64,000 nucleotides of DNA from positions 310,001-374,000 of the forward strand of contig MOWL01000048.1 of NCBI GenBank assembly GCA_002110485.1, in the 5' to 3' direction. This document shows, piece by piece, positions 9,644-20,357 of this stretch. The stretch comes from Emergomyces orientalis (taxonomy: Eukaryota > Ascomycota > Eurotiomycetes > Onygenales > Ajellomycetaceae). Under the pieces are notes generated by a model. The model had not been told where the DNA came from. It saw only the letters and a list, made by a program, of their open reading frames with translations, and did no database searches. The translations under genes and the position numbers were made by a program. Positions within the stretch are counted from its first letter, which is position 1, and each line of letters begins with the position of its first letter.

Positions 9644-11353
9644 CTATGTCACAGCTACTGGGTCCGGCATCGACCCTGGCATCGTAAACTGTTCATCACC
9701 ACCCCTCCCCTCCCTCCCACCTCCACCTCCTCCACTCTGATTTTGATTCTGATGAGCACCATAGAACGCCGCGCCCGCAGCATGCCCAACGCCAACGCCA
9801 CCATCACCATGTGCACCATGCCGATACCGCAACTCATCATACCCCATCTCCCTTCCCGACGCCGCCCCCCTAATACTCCCACCACCACCACCACTACCCC
9901 CGGATATCCCACTCCCCCCGACCGCCGGTGAAGTCATACCAGGAATATCAACCGGCGCAGACCCTACCCCCACCCCCGAATCTGTATCTTCTTGACTGCC
10001 CCTCACCCCCGTCCTTCCCATCCGAGGCCAAATATTCGGCAACCCCACAACCTGCACCCGCGGCTCGACGACCCGTTCTTCAAACCATGCCTGCACGCGC
10101 GCTTCGACGAGTTGGGCTACTTTCGGTACGTCTTGTAGACGGCTGCGGGAGCCAATGAGGGAACGGACGGAGAGGTCGAGGCGGTAGTCTGGTAGGAAGG
10201 AGAAGGCGAGACTTGTTTTGGGGATGCCGAGGGCGTGTTTGGTGTGGGCATCTTCGGCGGCGGCGGCGGCGGTGGTATCGGCATGATTTGGTTGATGAGG
10301 GGTCCGTTGTCTAGTGCCCTGACGTTCGGAGCTTTGGCCGTCAATTGCTTCGGAGCTGGTGGTTTCTTTCGGCGGGGTTGGGGATTGGGATATTGTTTGG
10401 TCTGAGGTGCTGGGGCCGGGGACGAAGGAGATGCATAGTGTGCCGGAAAAGCGGACGACGGAGACGGCGAGGGCGACGGGGAGGACGGCAGAAAAAGGTT
10501 TGGGGTAGTTTAGGAGGAGGGACGTTTCGACGGCGAGGGAGAGGTTGTCGTCGCTTAGGTCGACGTCCATAAGGGCTTGCAGACGGCCGCCGTCGGAGTT
10601 TGGGTCTTCGACGGCGATGACGCGGCAGTTGCTGAAGATGGGAAATTCTTCGCCTAGTGATATATCTGTTACCTTGATGCTGTCGATAAAAGAGGGTTTT
10701 TTGTCTGGGTCGTTTAGCGTTTCGGATAGAGAGGCGAGGATGGAGGATGTAGGTGAGTCCTTGAGGATATATGCTGTCTGTCTATATTGCGCAATAGTCT
10801 GTGCGATCAGAACGTTAAACCAGTCCAGTGATTCTGGCTGGTGGGAGGAATGGTGGGGGCGGGATCGGCCATGTTTGGAGGTGGGATTCGTGGGTGTGGT
10901 GCTGTAGTATGTCTTTCGAAGGATGGAGCGGGTGTTTGTAGATGACGACGGGACGGGGCGGAGGATGTTGGACGTCGAGGGCCTTTCTCTGACTGTCCGG
11001 GGACTAGAATCTGCAGAGGTTGCGTTTATGGAATAAGATCGTCGGTGTGTGCTTGTGCGATTGGAGAGTCCACTCCGGGATGGAGGCGGGGGTGCTTCGC
11101 CGAATATGAAGAATTTGATAAAAGCTCCAATCAGCAGGACGACGGAGAGTTGGCCGAGAAGAAGGCCTTGGGTAAAGGAGAGGCTATATAAGGGACTGTT
11201 AGAATGGTTGGAGACGCTTGATCGGGAGGGGGCGGCGGGCAGTTGGGATATACGCACGAGGGCTGCGCCGAAGCGGGCGGCGGGGATTGGGTCTGATCTG
11301 TGGTGGGTAGGGTTAGTAGGGGCGTAGGAAGATTGGGAGTCTGGGGAGACCAA
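9644..11353 (-). CDS. MMM1: Maintenance of mitochondrial morphology protein 1 (ERMES subunit)
   Basis: Mmm1 is the ER-anchored subunit of ERMES, which tethers ER to mitochondria and moves phospholipids. This single-exon model has 569 residues. A hydrophobic anchor (around residues 63-85, GLLLGQLSVVLLIGAFIKF) follows a short lumenal Ser/Pro-rich head. A Ser/Arg linker leads to the SMP lipid-binding domain, which starts near ESLDWFNVLIAQTIAQYR and includes LGEEFPIFSNCRV and LAFSFLPDYRLDLSVRSLIG. A low-complexity Ser/Thr/Gln/Pro insertion splits the SMP domain around residues 325-385. The tail is Gly-rich. The start at 11353 is the most upstream ATG in frame, but another frame is also open there, so an upstream exon cannot be excluded. 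Cardiolipin synthase nearby acts in the same lipid economy. Confidence 0.95.
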   Translation of the reverse strand: MVSPDSQSSYAPTNPTHHRSDPIPAARFGAALVRISQLPAAPSRSSVSNHSNSPLYSLSFTQGLLLGQLSVVLLIGAFIKFFIFGEAPPPPSRSGLSNRTSTHRRSYSINATSADSSPRTVRERPSTSNILRPVPSSSTNTRSILRKTYYSTTPTNPTSKHGRSRPHHSSHQPESLDWFNVLIAQTIAQYRQTAYILKDSPTSSILASLSETLNDPDKKPSFIDSIKVTDISLGEEFPIFSNCRVIAVEDPNSDGGRLQALMDVDLSDDNLSLAVETSLLLNYPKPFSAVLPVALAVSVVRFSGTLCISFVPGPSTSDQTISQSPTPPKETTSSEAIDGQSSERQGTRQRTPHQPNHADTTAAAAAEDAHTKHALGIPKTSLAFSFLPDYRLDLSVRSLIGSRSRLQDVPKVAQLVEARVQAWFEERVVEPRVQVVGLPNIWPRMGRTGVRGSQEDTDSGVGVGSAPVDIPGMTSPAVGGSGISGGSGGGGGSIRGAASGREMGYDELRYRHGAHGDGGVGVGHAAGAAFYGAHQNQNQSGGGGGGREGRGGDEQFTMPGSMPDPVAVT

Positions 11354-11942
11354 CTCGGAGGGCCCGTCATTCTAACGGGATATTAACAGCGTGTGTTGAT
11401 AGCTACACGATTCCATATCAATGGGTAGCTAGAAACCAAACTGTAGTTTGTTGCCGGTATCTTAAACTGCGTCCGCCATCAAAAATAGCTGTGAAAGATG
11501 AAGTTGACGTCGATGGGCAGAAGTGGCTTGAGTTATCAGATCAATCTTATCTCTTGGCAACAAGATCACATGATATCGGATATTCAACTCCCTTCCAAGA
11601 TATAGTACTGAGGAGATTATGTAGATATGTGTGGGTGGGATTGGATTTATTTGAATATTTTCTTGTTAATACTTGTAAACCACCTTACCAGGAGCGGTGT
11701 GAGGGACTTCATTCTATGAGTAACCGGTACAGTACATTCATAGCAATCTCCACCAAAGAATGCAAATAAATGCGCAACCAACCCCTGCATGTTGTTTGAG
11801 ACATAAAAGAGCAATTGGTCATTAGAAAGCGAACATGAGAGACAATCATTTTTGTATCTTCGAAGCACAAAAAAAGGCAGCCATAAATTCCCATTTTATA
11901 TGTAACGTAAAGCATGCCATTGTGACAGCTCCATACCCTACA
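11354..11942. other. Intergenic region between MMM1 promoter and SARAF 3' end
   Basis: This 589-bp stretch serves as the MMM1 promoter and the 3' side of the next gene. It is AT-rich, and I see no supported coding sequence or strong motif. Confidence 0.55.
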
Positions 11943-12920
11943 TTACCGCCTCCTCGACCCCCCAAACCCAGTACTCTCCGACGTAGAAGCCGAGGGTGAA
12001 AATGACGGCCGAGAAGAACTAGGTCTTGAGCTTTCTGCTCGATTCGATCCCCATCCAGATCCTGTCCTCGACCCCGATCCACTCCGCCTCCCCATAGCAT
12101 ATGCCGCTGCGCTCCCCGCCGCCGCACCAGTCCAAAATCCAGGCCTCCACGGCTCCGTCTTCCTGTATCCTGGATAATCGTATGGAGGCGGGGGATCATT
12201 CCATCCTCCGCCTCCTCCTCCGCCTCCGGGGCCCCATCCACCTCCCCATCCCCACCCTTCGCCCCACCGCCGCCCGCCTCTCCTCTGCGCAGCACCACCA
12301 TCGAGACATCCAAAAGCTGCCAGAACGATAACAGCCAGCACCCCGAAAAAGAACAAGAAGAAAATCATCTCCCCCAGGGAGTCTAACCATCCACGGACCC
12401 CTCTACGCACCCTTCCACCACCAAAAGAAGACGACCAGCCACCCCCACCAACAAGTTTCCCATACTTCTCCTCCCCTTTCTCCGTCAACAGCAACCGATA
12501 CTCCACCCCACAACTCCCCTTCAACACCCACGGGTCATCCTTATCCCGATACCCTTCGCAGACCACGTCTGTGCTCCCCAGCTTAAACTCCGGCGGCAAC
12601 TGCGCTGTGCATGTCCACTGCACGTCATTCTCGTCGTAGTCGTGGCCTTGGTTGATGCAGCGCATGACATCGGGGGTGTAGAGGGCGCATATCTTTTTGG
12701 AGGGCCCGATGCAGGTTAGCTGTTGGATGGCGGGGACGCGGCGGTGGGTTGTTTTGCGGTTTGCGTAAAGGGTTAGGGATTGGATGGAGGTGAGGAGGAT
12801 GGCGTTCTTTGTGGAGGGGGGTTTGGAGGGGTTGTAAGCGTGGGCTTGAGTGGGGAGGAGGGGCAGCAGGGAGAGGAGGGCGAAAAGGAGAGTGAAGAGG
12901 GTTGTGTAGATGGGTGTCAT
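11943..12920 (-). CDS. SARAF-like ER membrane protein (store-operated calcium entry regulator family)
   Basis: A single exon of 325 residues. A clear signal peptide (residues 1-28, LFALLSLLPLLPTQAHA) is followed by a lumenal domain with the SARAF/TMEM66 pattern. That pattern comprises SIQSLTLYANRKTTHRRVPA, paired cysteines in QLTCIGPSKKICALYTPDV, CINQGHDYDENDVQWTC, VVCEGY and LKGSCGVEY. One transmembrane segment (about residues 182-206, MIFFLFFFGVLAVIVLAAF) precedes a cytosolic Gly/Trp/Arg/Ser-rich tail. In animals SARAF damps store-operated calcium entry through STIM1/Orai. Fungi lack these partners, so the fungal role is unknown. Calcineurin B, another calcium component, is encoded near the right edge of the window. 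Confidence 0.88.
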   Translation of the reverse strand: MTPIYTTLFTLLFALLSLLPLLPTQAHAYNPSKPPSTKNAILLTSIQSLTLYANRKTTHRRVPAIQQLTCIGPSKKICALYTPDVMRCINQGHDYDENDVQWTCTAQLPPEFKLGSTDVVCEGYRDKDDPWVLKGSCGVEYRLLLTEKGEEKYGKLVGGGGWSSSFGGGRVRRGVRGWLDSLGEMIFFLFFFGVLAVIVLAAFGCLDGGAAQRRGGRRWGEGWGWGGGWGPGGGGGGGGWNDPPPPYDYPGYRKTEPWRPGFWTGAAAGSAAAYAMGRRSGSGSRTGSGWGSNRAESSRPSSSRPSFSPSASTSESTGFGGSRRR

Positions 12921-13608
12921 TTTGGGGGGTTTGGCATCGTTGAGGATGTTTGGTAGATATGGTGATATCGACGATAGAGAGATTGGTTGTTTGCTGGAAG
13001 CCTGTTAATGGGTAATTTAATAAGAGGTTAGTTATAGGTTTACTGGGACGTTTGCCCAGCCTAAGTACTGCTCAGTCCGGCTTTAGGCAGACATAAAAAG
13101 TTGAAGCATAGTTGTCAACTTCCAAAATTCCAAGAGTTTGTTCCGGCTACGTCGAAATCCCCAGAGGCGCTCAAGTTGTTCACAAGGCTAAGGAAGCTAG
13201 TTAGTTCCGCCGTCAAGAAAGTACTACTATTTAATACCTGGCTAGTGAAATCTCCAGGCATGAAATCTCCGCCCCACCCAGATCAAGCTTCTGGCTGATC
13301 TCCATAATCAGTTAGAATATCCTAACTTTACTTAGCAGATTTACCACCACCACAGTCAACCAGGTAGGCTGAGTGTATACCTGGGTACCTAGGAACACAT
13401 CGTCGTGGGCTTTCCAAATCTTTTGTTTTATGATTTCCTAGAAACTTACGAGTTCGCCCGCTCTAGAGGCAATGATGTCATGGGTGCCAACGCCCAAAAA
13501 AAATATCCCCAGGCCACATTTTTGTGCGAAGGACATCACTGCTCATGCATTCAAGAATGTATCCGATCATAACCAGCATGCGAACTGCCTTCTATTCGAA
13601 TTAGGACC
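12921..13608. other. Intergenic region upstream of SARAF and HEPN-like genes
   Basis: This 688-bp region includes a short segment with AGTCCGGCTT at 13075-13084, the same core as the inner arm of the foldback at 2082-2218. It is flanked by GCCTAA/TTAGGC arms (13060-13088). I see no convincing gene. A 65-codon frame at 13101-13298 has no recognisable feature. Confidence 0.45.
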
Positions 13609-14566
13609 ATGCAACAACCGGAGGGAGCCAACCAAACGGCGGCCAAGTTCAACTCCAACTATCGTCAACTGTTGGAATGGCAGGATACACTCGAGTTTCT
13701 CTGTTTCACTTTATATTACATCATCGAACCTAACCGACGTTGGCCATGTTATCAAGCGGCAGAGCTGTGCGACTGTGTCAGAGAGCTGAAAAAGGCATGC
13801 AATGATGAGAATGGAAAGCTATACCCACTTATTCAAAATGAAGGAAAGTGTGCTCTGAAAGCCAACTTGCGAAAGATATGTGAAATTCGACATGCTGTGG
13901 CCCATAGAATGCCTCAGACTGAGAATACAATGCACCACAAAAAGGCAGTTACTGAAGAGACTGTCACGCGGTTGGAAAGATTGATAAGAGCGTCTGCTGC
14001 GAGATATGATATCCGAAGCGTAAGGCAGAGAAGTTGAATTGAAGTTCGAGGCTAACTAGCAAATTTAGATGGAATGGTATCCGGGAACATGCGCAATGAC
14101 AAATTCTTTCCGGGACCAAAACTCTCAAACTGTGACGGTTCAGTTGGATGGGCCACCAATCCTTTTAGCCCGCCAAATAGCTCTGGAACGCTTTACTGCT
14201 GAAGCAACAGCCTTGCCCGCATCGGAAGAGCAAAGGCGGGAGATGCACGGTGAAGGGCGAAGCTGTCATGAAAATGAACGGCCGGAGCAGGACGCTGAGA
14301 ATCATGAGATTGATCGTCACCACAGCCACCAGCTCGAGTTATATGAGATCGCCCGCGACAAAAGAATCAGGAGAAGAAAGAAACACATCCAGGATATGCT
14401 CGCAACAAGGGACAGACAACTGGAGCAAATCAAACACGCCAAGAAATGTGAAGAACTTGCTTTACAGGAACTTACGAATATTTCTTCGCCGGATAATGAT
14501 AGGATTTCGTTGGTTTTTATTACAGCTAATTTGTTTCTCACGGCTTCTCTGATATTTTATTTCTGA
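13609..14566 (+). CDS. Hypothetical HEPN-like protein with C-terminal membrane anchor
   Basis: Two exons, 13609-14019 and 14069-14566, join in phase 0 through a 49-nt intron with GTAAGG donor, GGCTAAC branch and TTTAG acceptor (302 residues). The N-terminal part (residues 1-137) looks all-helical and ends in EIRHAVAHR, which fits the R-x4-H pattern of HEPN-type RNase domains (usually RNxxxH). The middle is charged and probably coiled-coil (RDKRIRRRKKHIQDMLATRD). The last 20 residues are hydrophobic (ISLVFITANLFLTASLIFYF), suggesting a tail anchor. I recognise no named family. The HEPN reading rests on one short motif plus helix content and may be chance. It lies in a looser, accessory-looking stretch between housekeeping genes. 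Confidence 0.6.
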
Positions 14567-15391
14567 AAAGTTGGTTGTTCACAGCTGTCGCTATTTGGAG
14601 GCATCCAAATCAAAAAGTCACCGGGCGGAGTGAAGTCAGTTACACTTCATTTTGTATATTAGTGCAATAAAAGTCCAATTCGGTTAATCATCATCGTAGT
14701 TGTCACCAAAATTCGATTTTTCTTGATTTGCCTCCCTGTCGTTTCAAAAGTATGACAAAATGGGGGTTTGGAACACCGCGTATAACCAAGGGACATATGA
14801 ACACATTTTTTGGTTTCGAGGGATATTTAGATTGCCGCCTCTCGATCGATACAGCCGGGTTTATTTCCCCTGAATCTTCCGCCCCTAAATTCTCCGCCCT
14901 TACCCCCAGCAAAGCTTCTAGAGAATATTAAATTAAATAGGCAGCTTGATTCTTGTAAGTACAAGTACCTTAAAACTCCATCCAATGCACCCAAACAAGA
15001 ACCCCAGGGAAAACAACAAGAATGTGAGTTGTAAAATCTTTGAGCAGCAGCGTTTGTTAACTGCTAGGCAGAGATTTAAAGAAAATGTTGATGTCGCGTG
15101 GTAAGATACTGTTGGTTTTATTACTCCTGGTAGGTAAACTCCTGGAAGGCGGAAAATACATGATATATAATATCTCTTGCTAAATTTTATTTGTGTAGGT
15201 AAGAAATTTTATCCTGCGCAATAATGCACCAGGCTCAATTCATTGGATCTATCCCTCCTCTTCCAACAAGAAGAATATTTAACGTGAAATATACACACAA
15301 GACAAAAGTCATCAAACATAAATATAACAAAACCTCGCTAGCACGGGGAAAACTCTTCATATATAAAAAGTCCCGCCAGCAAAACTTGTAG
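14567..15391. other. Convergent intergenic region, HEPN-like gene / BDP1
   Basis: An 825-bp spacer, AT-rich toward BDP1. It holds only short frames (such as 14728-14931) without recognisable domains. Confidence 0.55.
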
Positions 15392-17217
15392 CTACGCAGA
15401 AACAGCAATATCATCAATCGTGCCCAAAATCTCCTCCGTCCCCCCACCAAATTTGTGGCCACCAGTCCCTTTCTTCTTCCCCCTCATCCCCCCATTAACC
15501 CCACTTTCAATACTCGGCAAGACATTCGAATCCGACGGCCCAGCAGCTCCTATCCCCGTCGTCGATGACACGCCCCCAGGGTTCCGCATAAGTTCCTCCC
15601 TCGCCTCTTTCTCCCTCGCATGCTCTGCCTCGATCTTCTTCTTCTCCTCATCTAGCTCCTGTTCGATAACGCGCGGGTCATCGTAGACAGTATTCGTCAT
15701 CTCCGAGTACGTAGCCAAATCGACAGCTTCACGGGGCCCTAGGAGAGTCTGTTTAATTCGCTCCGGGTACCGACGTTCCTCGTTTGAGAATTTCAGCTTA
15801 ATTTGGCGCCGTGAGCGGCCGGGGAACATCTTGCTAATCATCATGAAATCTGTGCCGAACATGCGGAGACCGCGGTAGAAGAGGTCGGTCATGTCTTCGT
15901 CCCAGGACTCAACTTTTGTGCGTTTGCCGAAAGAGGCGGCGTTTATGCGTTTTGTTAGTGGGTTTTCTTCTACTTCTTCCATGTCGCCTTCGTTTCTGGC
16001 GGCATTGGCGTGGCGGTCGATTTGTAGGGAAGCCGCGTCAACGACAATCTCTCCATTTACAATCCTCATCTGTGGACCGCCCAGGGCGGCTGCTTCGGCT
16101 CGATCGAGCTCATCGCCGCCCATGCTTCTTTCGGTAGAGCCGGCCTTTGGTGTTTTATGCCCATTTCTGATCCGCTCCTCACGTTCCTTTTGTTTCTTTG
16201 TAAGTTCCGTCAAATCCATGCTTTGTAGCTCCATCTCCCGTTTCGATTTTTTTCCGGTACGGAGATCTCTGCATAGGTCTGACATTTTCACGACAGTCGG
16301 GGAAATTTCTATCGATTCTGCATCCTCTGGTGTGGGTTGACGTTTCCTTCGAGCGCGGGGTTTCTTTTCGGTAGCAGCGGCGACAAGATCATCTGCTATC
16401 TCTTCAGCGGATTGTGTCCGTTTTGTGGTAGGATTGGCAGCTTTCTTAGCGGAACGCTTTATTGCTGTGGGTGCCGCTTCAGGTTGAGATGATTGTACCT
16501 CGGTATCCGTCTCAGCGCGTGGGGGTTCCTCTCGCGGCGTAGATATAGGGTTTATAACTGGCTCCACGACCTTAGTGCGTTTTGCTGGTCGACTGTCGGC
16601 GGGCTGCTCCAGGCGCGGCCGCTTCGGACTCTCTGGAGCATTTTGGGTGGTTCGAGATACTGCTTGCCTGTCAAGTTGTGGCTTCGCTGATGCGGGTGAA
16701 ACTTTGTCTGGCGGAGGTGCGCTGGGTGTGGAGGGTGTAACGGGAGCTGCGGTGGGAATTGGAGATGGAGATGGCTGCACGGAGGGGATAGACGGTTTCC
16801 GTCTTGGAGCAGGTATTGGGATGGCTGTGGATTTGACTGCTTGTTTACGAGTAAATGGCCGGGGCAGGGACTGCGGTTGCAATTGCGTTCGTGGCTCTTG
16901 TTGCGATGGTGGTTGTGGTTGGAGTGATTCCTCACTGGGCTGCGGGGTACTGTTGGCGGGGTGAACGGGAGCAGCGACTTCGGGTGTTGTAGAGGACGGC
17001 GGAGGTTGAGGAGTGTTGGAAGACGAATGTTTGTCTGCGCTGGCTCTAGCAGACGCTGGGCCGGCTGAAGCAGCACCTACACGGCGAGCGGGGGCCTTGG
17101 GCGCAAACTTCTTCCCAGACTTATCTACATTACGGTTAGTCATGACTCTGCATGCAGAAATGGTCCATTGCATAGCAGATCCCACTTACTGATCACAGAG
17201 CTAGAAAAGGACACCAT
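15392..17217 (-). CDS. BDP1: TFIIIB subunit Bdp1 (B'') with SANT domain
   Basis: Bdp1 completes TFIIIB on RNA polymerase III promoters (5S, tRNA, U6). Exons are 17217-17190 (28 nt) and 17124-15392, giving 586 residues. The first exon reads MVSFSSSVI and splices (GTAAGT ... TGTAG) into NKSGKKFAPKAPARR, a start I recognise from fungal Bdp1 proteins. A long Pro/Ser-rich region follows. Then comes a conserved block (MSDLCRDLRTGKKSKREMEL) and the SANT domain at about residues 412-465, with ESWDEDMTDLFYRGLRMFG and GRSRRQIKLKF. The tail is acidic and coiled. An internal start in the intron would also be open but would lose the conserved N-terminus. It is divergent from BRE1. Its target class, a 5S gene, is 11 kb away. 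Confidence 0.93.
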
Positions 17218-17435
17218 GATGCAGGAGTAGACGAATTCAGCTGCTGCAAACCATGTTCAGGGGAGTTCTCAACAGTTGAATTTTCATTTCAAGACGTATA
17301 GAAATACAATGAGGGAGTTGGATGAAGTTTGATAAGGGAAAGGAACTTTTGGGGGCAGTTGCTGACTCATATTCAACGATAGAGATCCATGTGACCAGAT
17401 TAAACCCTCCAAAAGAAGACTAGCGTGCAAAATAT

Positions 17436-17441
17436 CACGTG
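17436..17441. promoter_or_regulatory. CACGTG box
   Basis: ATATCACGTGGT between BDP1 and BRE1, sharing the ATATCACGTG context with the boxes at 1933 and 41463. Confidence 0.5.
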
Positions 17442-17670
17442 GTGGCGCCAAGGCTGAACGCTAAACCAGATATGGCAATGGTGGATCTTTCGCTTTCTTC
17501 TTTCTCTTTCACTTCTTCATCTCTTCAACGACAACTCTCTGATTCCTCTTGATCTCTTCTCTTCACTCCTCTTAGACTACGCAATACCTCCTCTTCCTCG
17601 TCCTCTCCCCCCCTCTCTCCTCCTCTCTTCCTATCCTATCTCCTAGTGTTTCGCTTCCCCTTGCCAATCG

Positions 17671-17691
17671 CTGCTGCTGCTGCTGCTGCTG
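17671..17691. repeat. (CTG)7 microsatellite in BRE1 leader
   Basis: Seven perfect CTG units upstream of the BRE1 start codon, in the presumed 5' untranslated region. Confidence 0.9.
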
Positions 17692-17763
17692 TCACGGTTA
17701 TCTCGTTGTTGTGGTGGCTGTCAAGGCGGTGATCGCAACTTGCATCTGCCCCCTTATGCCCTG

Positions 17764-20357
17764 ATGCCGGCCGTCGAAGCGTCCACGGTCCCTTTAGCCG
17801 AATCCGGCGTTGTCGTCAAAATGGAAGACCGGAAAAGACCTGCTGCTTATGATCCCAATGAATCTACCCCTCCCTTGAAGAAACAGGCTACCTCGCTGAA
17901 CGGTGGTGCCAAGCCTCACCCAGACTCCGATATGCCGTGGAAAGATGACCTGGAAGTGAGTAAATCCCCTCTTTATTTCGCCTCGAGATATTGAATCAGT
18001 GAAACTTTGTAATATTCCATCGCTCCCTGTCACGCCAAAATGGAGATCAACATACTGACGGATTTGTCATGAAAATAGCGCTTCCAAAAAGACGCCATTT
18101 GGCGTCAGATGCAGGAATACAAACGCGAGAAGAGTTCGCTGGAAACAAGATTAAAGGAATTGGCGAAAGCAACTGAGTATCACAACGATCACCTTCGTAT
18201 AATTGATGCGTGGTTTCAACAGGTAGAGTTTTTGGCCATCGAAAGATTATTTCCCCTTAACTTCCAGTGCCGTACACTAACATCATATTTTTTTGTTCCC
18301 AGTTGATTGACGAGGTCAAAGTCATACTCAATGCCTCGGACGATGAAATTCAAGGTAAAACCTATTCGGCCCATTTGACTCTTGCCTCTATAACTTATTT
18401 GATTCTCTCATGCTGATTCCCTTAGATAAACAACCTTTCCCCAGCGCACTACTGTTTGCGGATCATGAAAACTTCGAGAAACACCTACAAGCCCGTTCCG
18501 ATGATATTAAAGCGACTATCTCGAAGCTATTCTCTCGCCCCGCAAATGTCTCCGCTGAGGTCATCGATCTCCAGGGTCAGCTCGCCAAAAAGCTTGCAGA
18601 GGAGAAAATCGCGATTGCAGAACTAGAAAAGAGCCTCACTGAAAAGCAACAGCTTGAAGAACGACTAGATGCCGCGTCGCTAAGGTATATGGTTGCTGAG
18701 AAGAAAATCGACCGGGCTAGAAGTATGACTGTAGCACGCTTGGAAAAACAATACATTCTTGGAGCGCAAAGACCTGGCGGGGACAACTCTTCTGTCAAAC
18801 GAGAAGACAGCTCTTCGTCCAATGGGGTTGGAGATTCATCTGATAGAGTTGTCGAGCTGGAAGAGGCCCGTAATAGAGCTGCTGCCGTATCGGATAAACA
18901 AAAGGAACATCTAGAGAAACTCGAAGCAGAAAATTCGAAGCTGTTAACCCAGGTTACAGAATTGAATATTAAAGTAAGCATACTCCCTCTACCTTACCGT
19001 TTCTTATACGGAATCTAACGGGAAAAATCCAGTTTTCGAAATTGTCCGATGAAGACTATGCCCATACCGACCTATTTAAACAATTAAAGTCACAACACGA
19101 GGACGTCATCAAACGAATAAATCATCTAGAAGCAACCAATGTACAACTTCGGGAAGAAGCGGAGAAACTACAGGCCGAAAGGAATGCGTATCGAATTCAA
19201 ATCGAGAACGAATCTCAAGCTGCTATTGGAGAGAAAGAGGCTCAGCTCGCCAAAACAGAGTCGGATCTAGCTCGGATTCGAAATGCCCGTGATGAACTTC
19301 TTGCAGATCAGCAAATGAGAAAGGCGGCCCAGGAACAAGAAAGAACCTCAATCTGCCAAACCAAGGAATTACTCGAGGCAAAGGAGTCTCGGATCGGCGC
19401 ATTGGAGTCTGAAATACAGCGATTGGAACTCCAGATCGACGGAATCAAGGATAGTAGTCCTAGTATCGAAGACTTGCCATTGGAAGAACTACGGGCTAAG
19501 TATCAGACGCTGGAGAAGCAATATGAAATGTTAAACACAGAACTTGCTTCGATGCAAACGGCATTCAGAAAGACATCCAAATTAGCTTCACAAAAGATTT
19601 CAGACCTCAACATTCTCGAAGAGAAAGTTCAACGTTTGACAGCCGAGAAATCGAAAGCGGACCAAAAATATTTCGCCGCAATGAAGAGCAAGGAGGCGCG
19701 GGATGCCGAATTCCGCTCATTGCGAATTCAAAATATGAAAAGCTCGGATATAGTGTCTCAACTCAAAGACGCTGAAACGACAACCCGTTCCCTAGTTTCC
19801 AACGTGGAAAAGCAGCTCACTGAAACCAAAGAAACCCTCACAAACACCCTATCCCAGTACCATGGCGCGCGACAACAGCTTGCGGAAGCAGATATTGTTA
19901 TCCAAGGGTTAAATTCGCAGGTAACGGAGCTGAAGAAGCAGATTGTCGCCAAGGATTCCTCTCTCTCGTCAGCGACGAGCGCCTGTCGTAAAGCGGAGAC
20001 GGAAGTCGAGGGACTTAAAGCTACATTAGCTGACACTAAGAAGAGCCTGGAGTCATGGAGGAATAAGGGACTGGGCAATTCTTCATCGGAATATGAAATG
20101 CTTAGAGTAAGTATATGCGCCTACTCCATTCTATACGAGAATTTTTTTCCTTGTGCGTGAACATTCTTCTAATATTTAAACAGTCACTCGCGTTATGTAC
20201 CGTCTGCCGAAGAAATTTCAAGAACACTGTTATCAAAACGTGCGGCCATGTCTTCTGCAAGGAGTGTGTGGAAGAACGGTTGACGTCTCGATCGAGGAAA
20301 TGCCCCAATTGCAATAAATCTTTTGGAAGCAATGATCATATGCATATCACCCTTTAA
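17764..20357 (+). CDS. BRE1: E3 ubiquitin ligase Bre1 (histone H2B)
   Basis: Bre1 with Rad6 monoubiquitinates histone H2B in the nucleus, which feeds H3K4 and H3K79 methylation. Six exons: 17764-17955, 18079-18222, 18303-18354, 18426-18973, 19033-20106 and 20184-20357 (727 residues). Every join has a GT-AG pair and keeps frame. The N-terminus contains VKMEDRKRP, a fungal Bre1 hallmark. Residues 65-670 are nearly continuous coiled coil (for example ESRIGALESEIQRLELQI). The last exon alone carries the C3HC4 RING: CTVC, CGHVFCKEC and KCPNCNKSFG, at about residues 675-713. ATG 17740 is also in frame. I chose 17764 (MPAVEAS) because the longer form adds only eight residues. Confidence 0.96.

Larger units (their letters stand above)
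17218..17763. promoter_or_regulatory. Divergent promoter, BDP1 / BRE1
   Basis: The region is 546 bp, with a CACGTG box at 17436-17441 (ATATCACGTGGT) in the middle. The BRE1 side is a pyrimidine-rich leader (17485-17660) of CT-rich runs, followed by a seven-unit CTG repeat at 17671-17691 about 75 bp before the chosen start. Confidence 0.6.
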
